NCBI RefSeq assembly: GCF_001713375.1 | Contig: NZ_CP016449.1 | Location: 3,286,001 to 3,350,000, forward strand | Reading direction: 5' to 3' | DNA length: 64,000 bases | Origin: Hydrogenophaga sp. RAC07 | Lineage (GTDB): Bacteria > Pseudomonadota > Gammaproteobacteria > Burkholderiales > Burkholderiaceae_C | In this document: one piece after another, positions 63,446 through 64,000 of the stretch | Position numbering within the stretch: position 1 is the stretch's first letter | Layout: the number at the start of each line of letters is the position of its first letter | Made by a program: the position numbers and the translations under genes | Notes under the pieces: generated by a model | The model's input: the letters and a program-made list of their open reading frames with translations, nothing else | The model's database searches: none | What the model was told of the DNA's origin: nothing

Positions 63446-64000
63446 TCAGTTGACGCGGCCGATCTGTTTCACCACCTTGAGCATGGTGCTGGCGTCGTCC
63501 TTCACGAACCGGTCGAACTCGGGCGCGTCCTGGAACTGGAACGACGTGCCGGCGGTGGTCATGACCTGGATGGTGCGCTCGTCACGCGTCGCAGCGCGTG
63601 CGGCTTCGCGCAGCTTGGCCACCACATCGGGCGGCGTGCCGGCCGGCACGAAGATGCCAGACCACTGCGAGTAGCTGATCGGCACGCCGAGTTCCTTGAA
63701 GCTCGGCACATCGGGCAACAGCGCCAGGCGGCCTTCGCCCCAGTGCGCGAGCGCCCGCATCTTACCGGCCTTGATCTGGCCCGCCACGCTGGCCGGGCCG
63801 CTGGCCACGGCGTCGATCTGGCCGCTGAGCAGACCCAGCAGGGCCGGGCCGGCGCCGGTGTAGGGCACGTGCAGCATGAAGGTGGACGTGGCCGACTTGA
63901 GTTGTTCCATCGGCACGTGCATGGTGCCGTAGTTGCCCGACGAACCGAATGTGATCCGGCTGGGGTTGGCCTTGGCGTGGGCAATGAAATCGGCATAGGT
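63446..64000 (-). CDS. Tripartite tricarboxylate transporter receptor (Bug/TctC), 5' end outside window
   Basis: The C-terminal 184 residues of a Bug-family periplasmic receptor. The frame is open to the window edge, so the start lies beyond 64000. Visible family features are ITFGSSGNYGTMHVPMEQLKS, HVPYTGAGPALLGLLSGQIDA and LPDVPSFKELGVP. Many Bug proteins are orphans that bind carboxylic or aromatic acids; no TctA/B genes are visible here. Confidence 0.93.
   Translation of the reverse strand, partial: TYADFIAHAKANPSRITFGSSGNYGTMHVPMEQLKSATSTFMLHVPYTGAGPALLGLLSGQIDAVASGPASVAGQIKAGKMRALAHWGEGRLALLPDVPSFKELGVPISYSQWSGIFVPAGTPPDVVAKLREAARAATRDERTIQVMTTAGTSFQFQDAPEFDRFVKDDASTMLKVVKQIGRVN

Overview
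The window is about 65% GC and tightly packed, and its gene content points to a betaproteobacterium of the Burkholderiales, most likely Comamonadaceae. The supporting signs are Neisseria-type trimeric porins, a Coq7 hydroxylase, a Bug/TctC solute receptor, a transaldolase-hexR divergon, a complete flgBCDEFGHIJKL cluster with a divergent flgAMN, and a ~79-bp GC-rich dispersed repeat. A Hydrogenophaga-like genus fits but cannot be proven from sequence alone. No phage, transposase, integrase, CRISPR array, rRNA or tRNA was seen; this is chromosomal backbone.

Layout. 1-5.9 kb: 3' part of a PAS histidine kinase, an SDR dehydrogenase, a 7TM protein with a degenerate GGDEF domain, and a DUF2254 membrane protein. 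5.9-8.4 kb: groES-groEL behind a perfect CIRCE operator, then a bidirectional terminator and a 28-bp inverted repeat. 8.4-10.9 kb: tal and hexR, divergent around a putative HexR operator, and a secreted-protein gene broken by one nonsense codon. 11-19.6 kb: a minus-strand peptide-uptake operon with two receptors, two permeases, two ATPases and an M20 amidohydrolase. 19.7-25 kb: DUF3047 lipoprotein, ComEA-like protein, two porins, coq7, OsmC-family protein. 25-29.8 kb: a candidate small RNA or attenuated leader, ilvA, a CobT homologue with substituted active-site residues, and a cNMP/CBS/DUF294 protein. 29.8-41.3 kb: type II secretion genes, gspC facing gspGHIJKLMNDEF. 41.3-46 kb: 5'-nucleotidase, SbmA/BacA-like ABC exporter, queC and an HDOD regulator. 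46-58.1 kb: flagellar rod, hook and ring genes plus flgAMN. 58.2-64 kb: a bfd ferredoxin with a Fur-box-like promoter, the livGFKHM branched-chain amino acid transporter and the 3' part of a Bug receptor.

How it works together. The window combines envelope machines (type II secretion, flagellar basal body and hook, porins), three uptake systems with periplasmic receptors, and housekeeping functions (chaperonin, isoleucine, ubiquinone and queuosine pathways).

The most interesting signals are not genes. (i) Three copies of one 79-bp repeat sit in the same orientation at gspG/H, gspJ/K and gspE/F, each preceded by an ATG at the end of the upstream gene and each open to the next start; one has become the N-terminus of GspK. 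(ii) Seven genes have a -10-like hexamer ending 6-7 bases before the start codon, the layout of leaderless mRNAs. (iii) Every solute-receptor gene that lies upstream of its permease gene is followed by a strong intercistronic hairpin. (iv) ilvA and livG both carry a hairpin plus T-run just upstream of their start codons. (v) The CobT homologue has lost both glutamates considered catalytic in Salmonella CobT.
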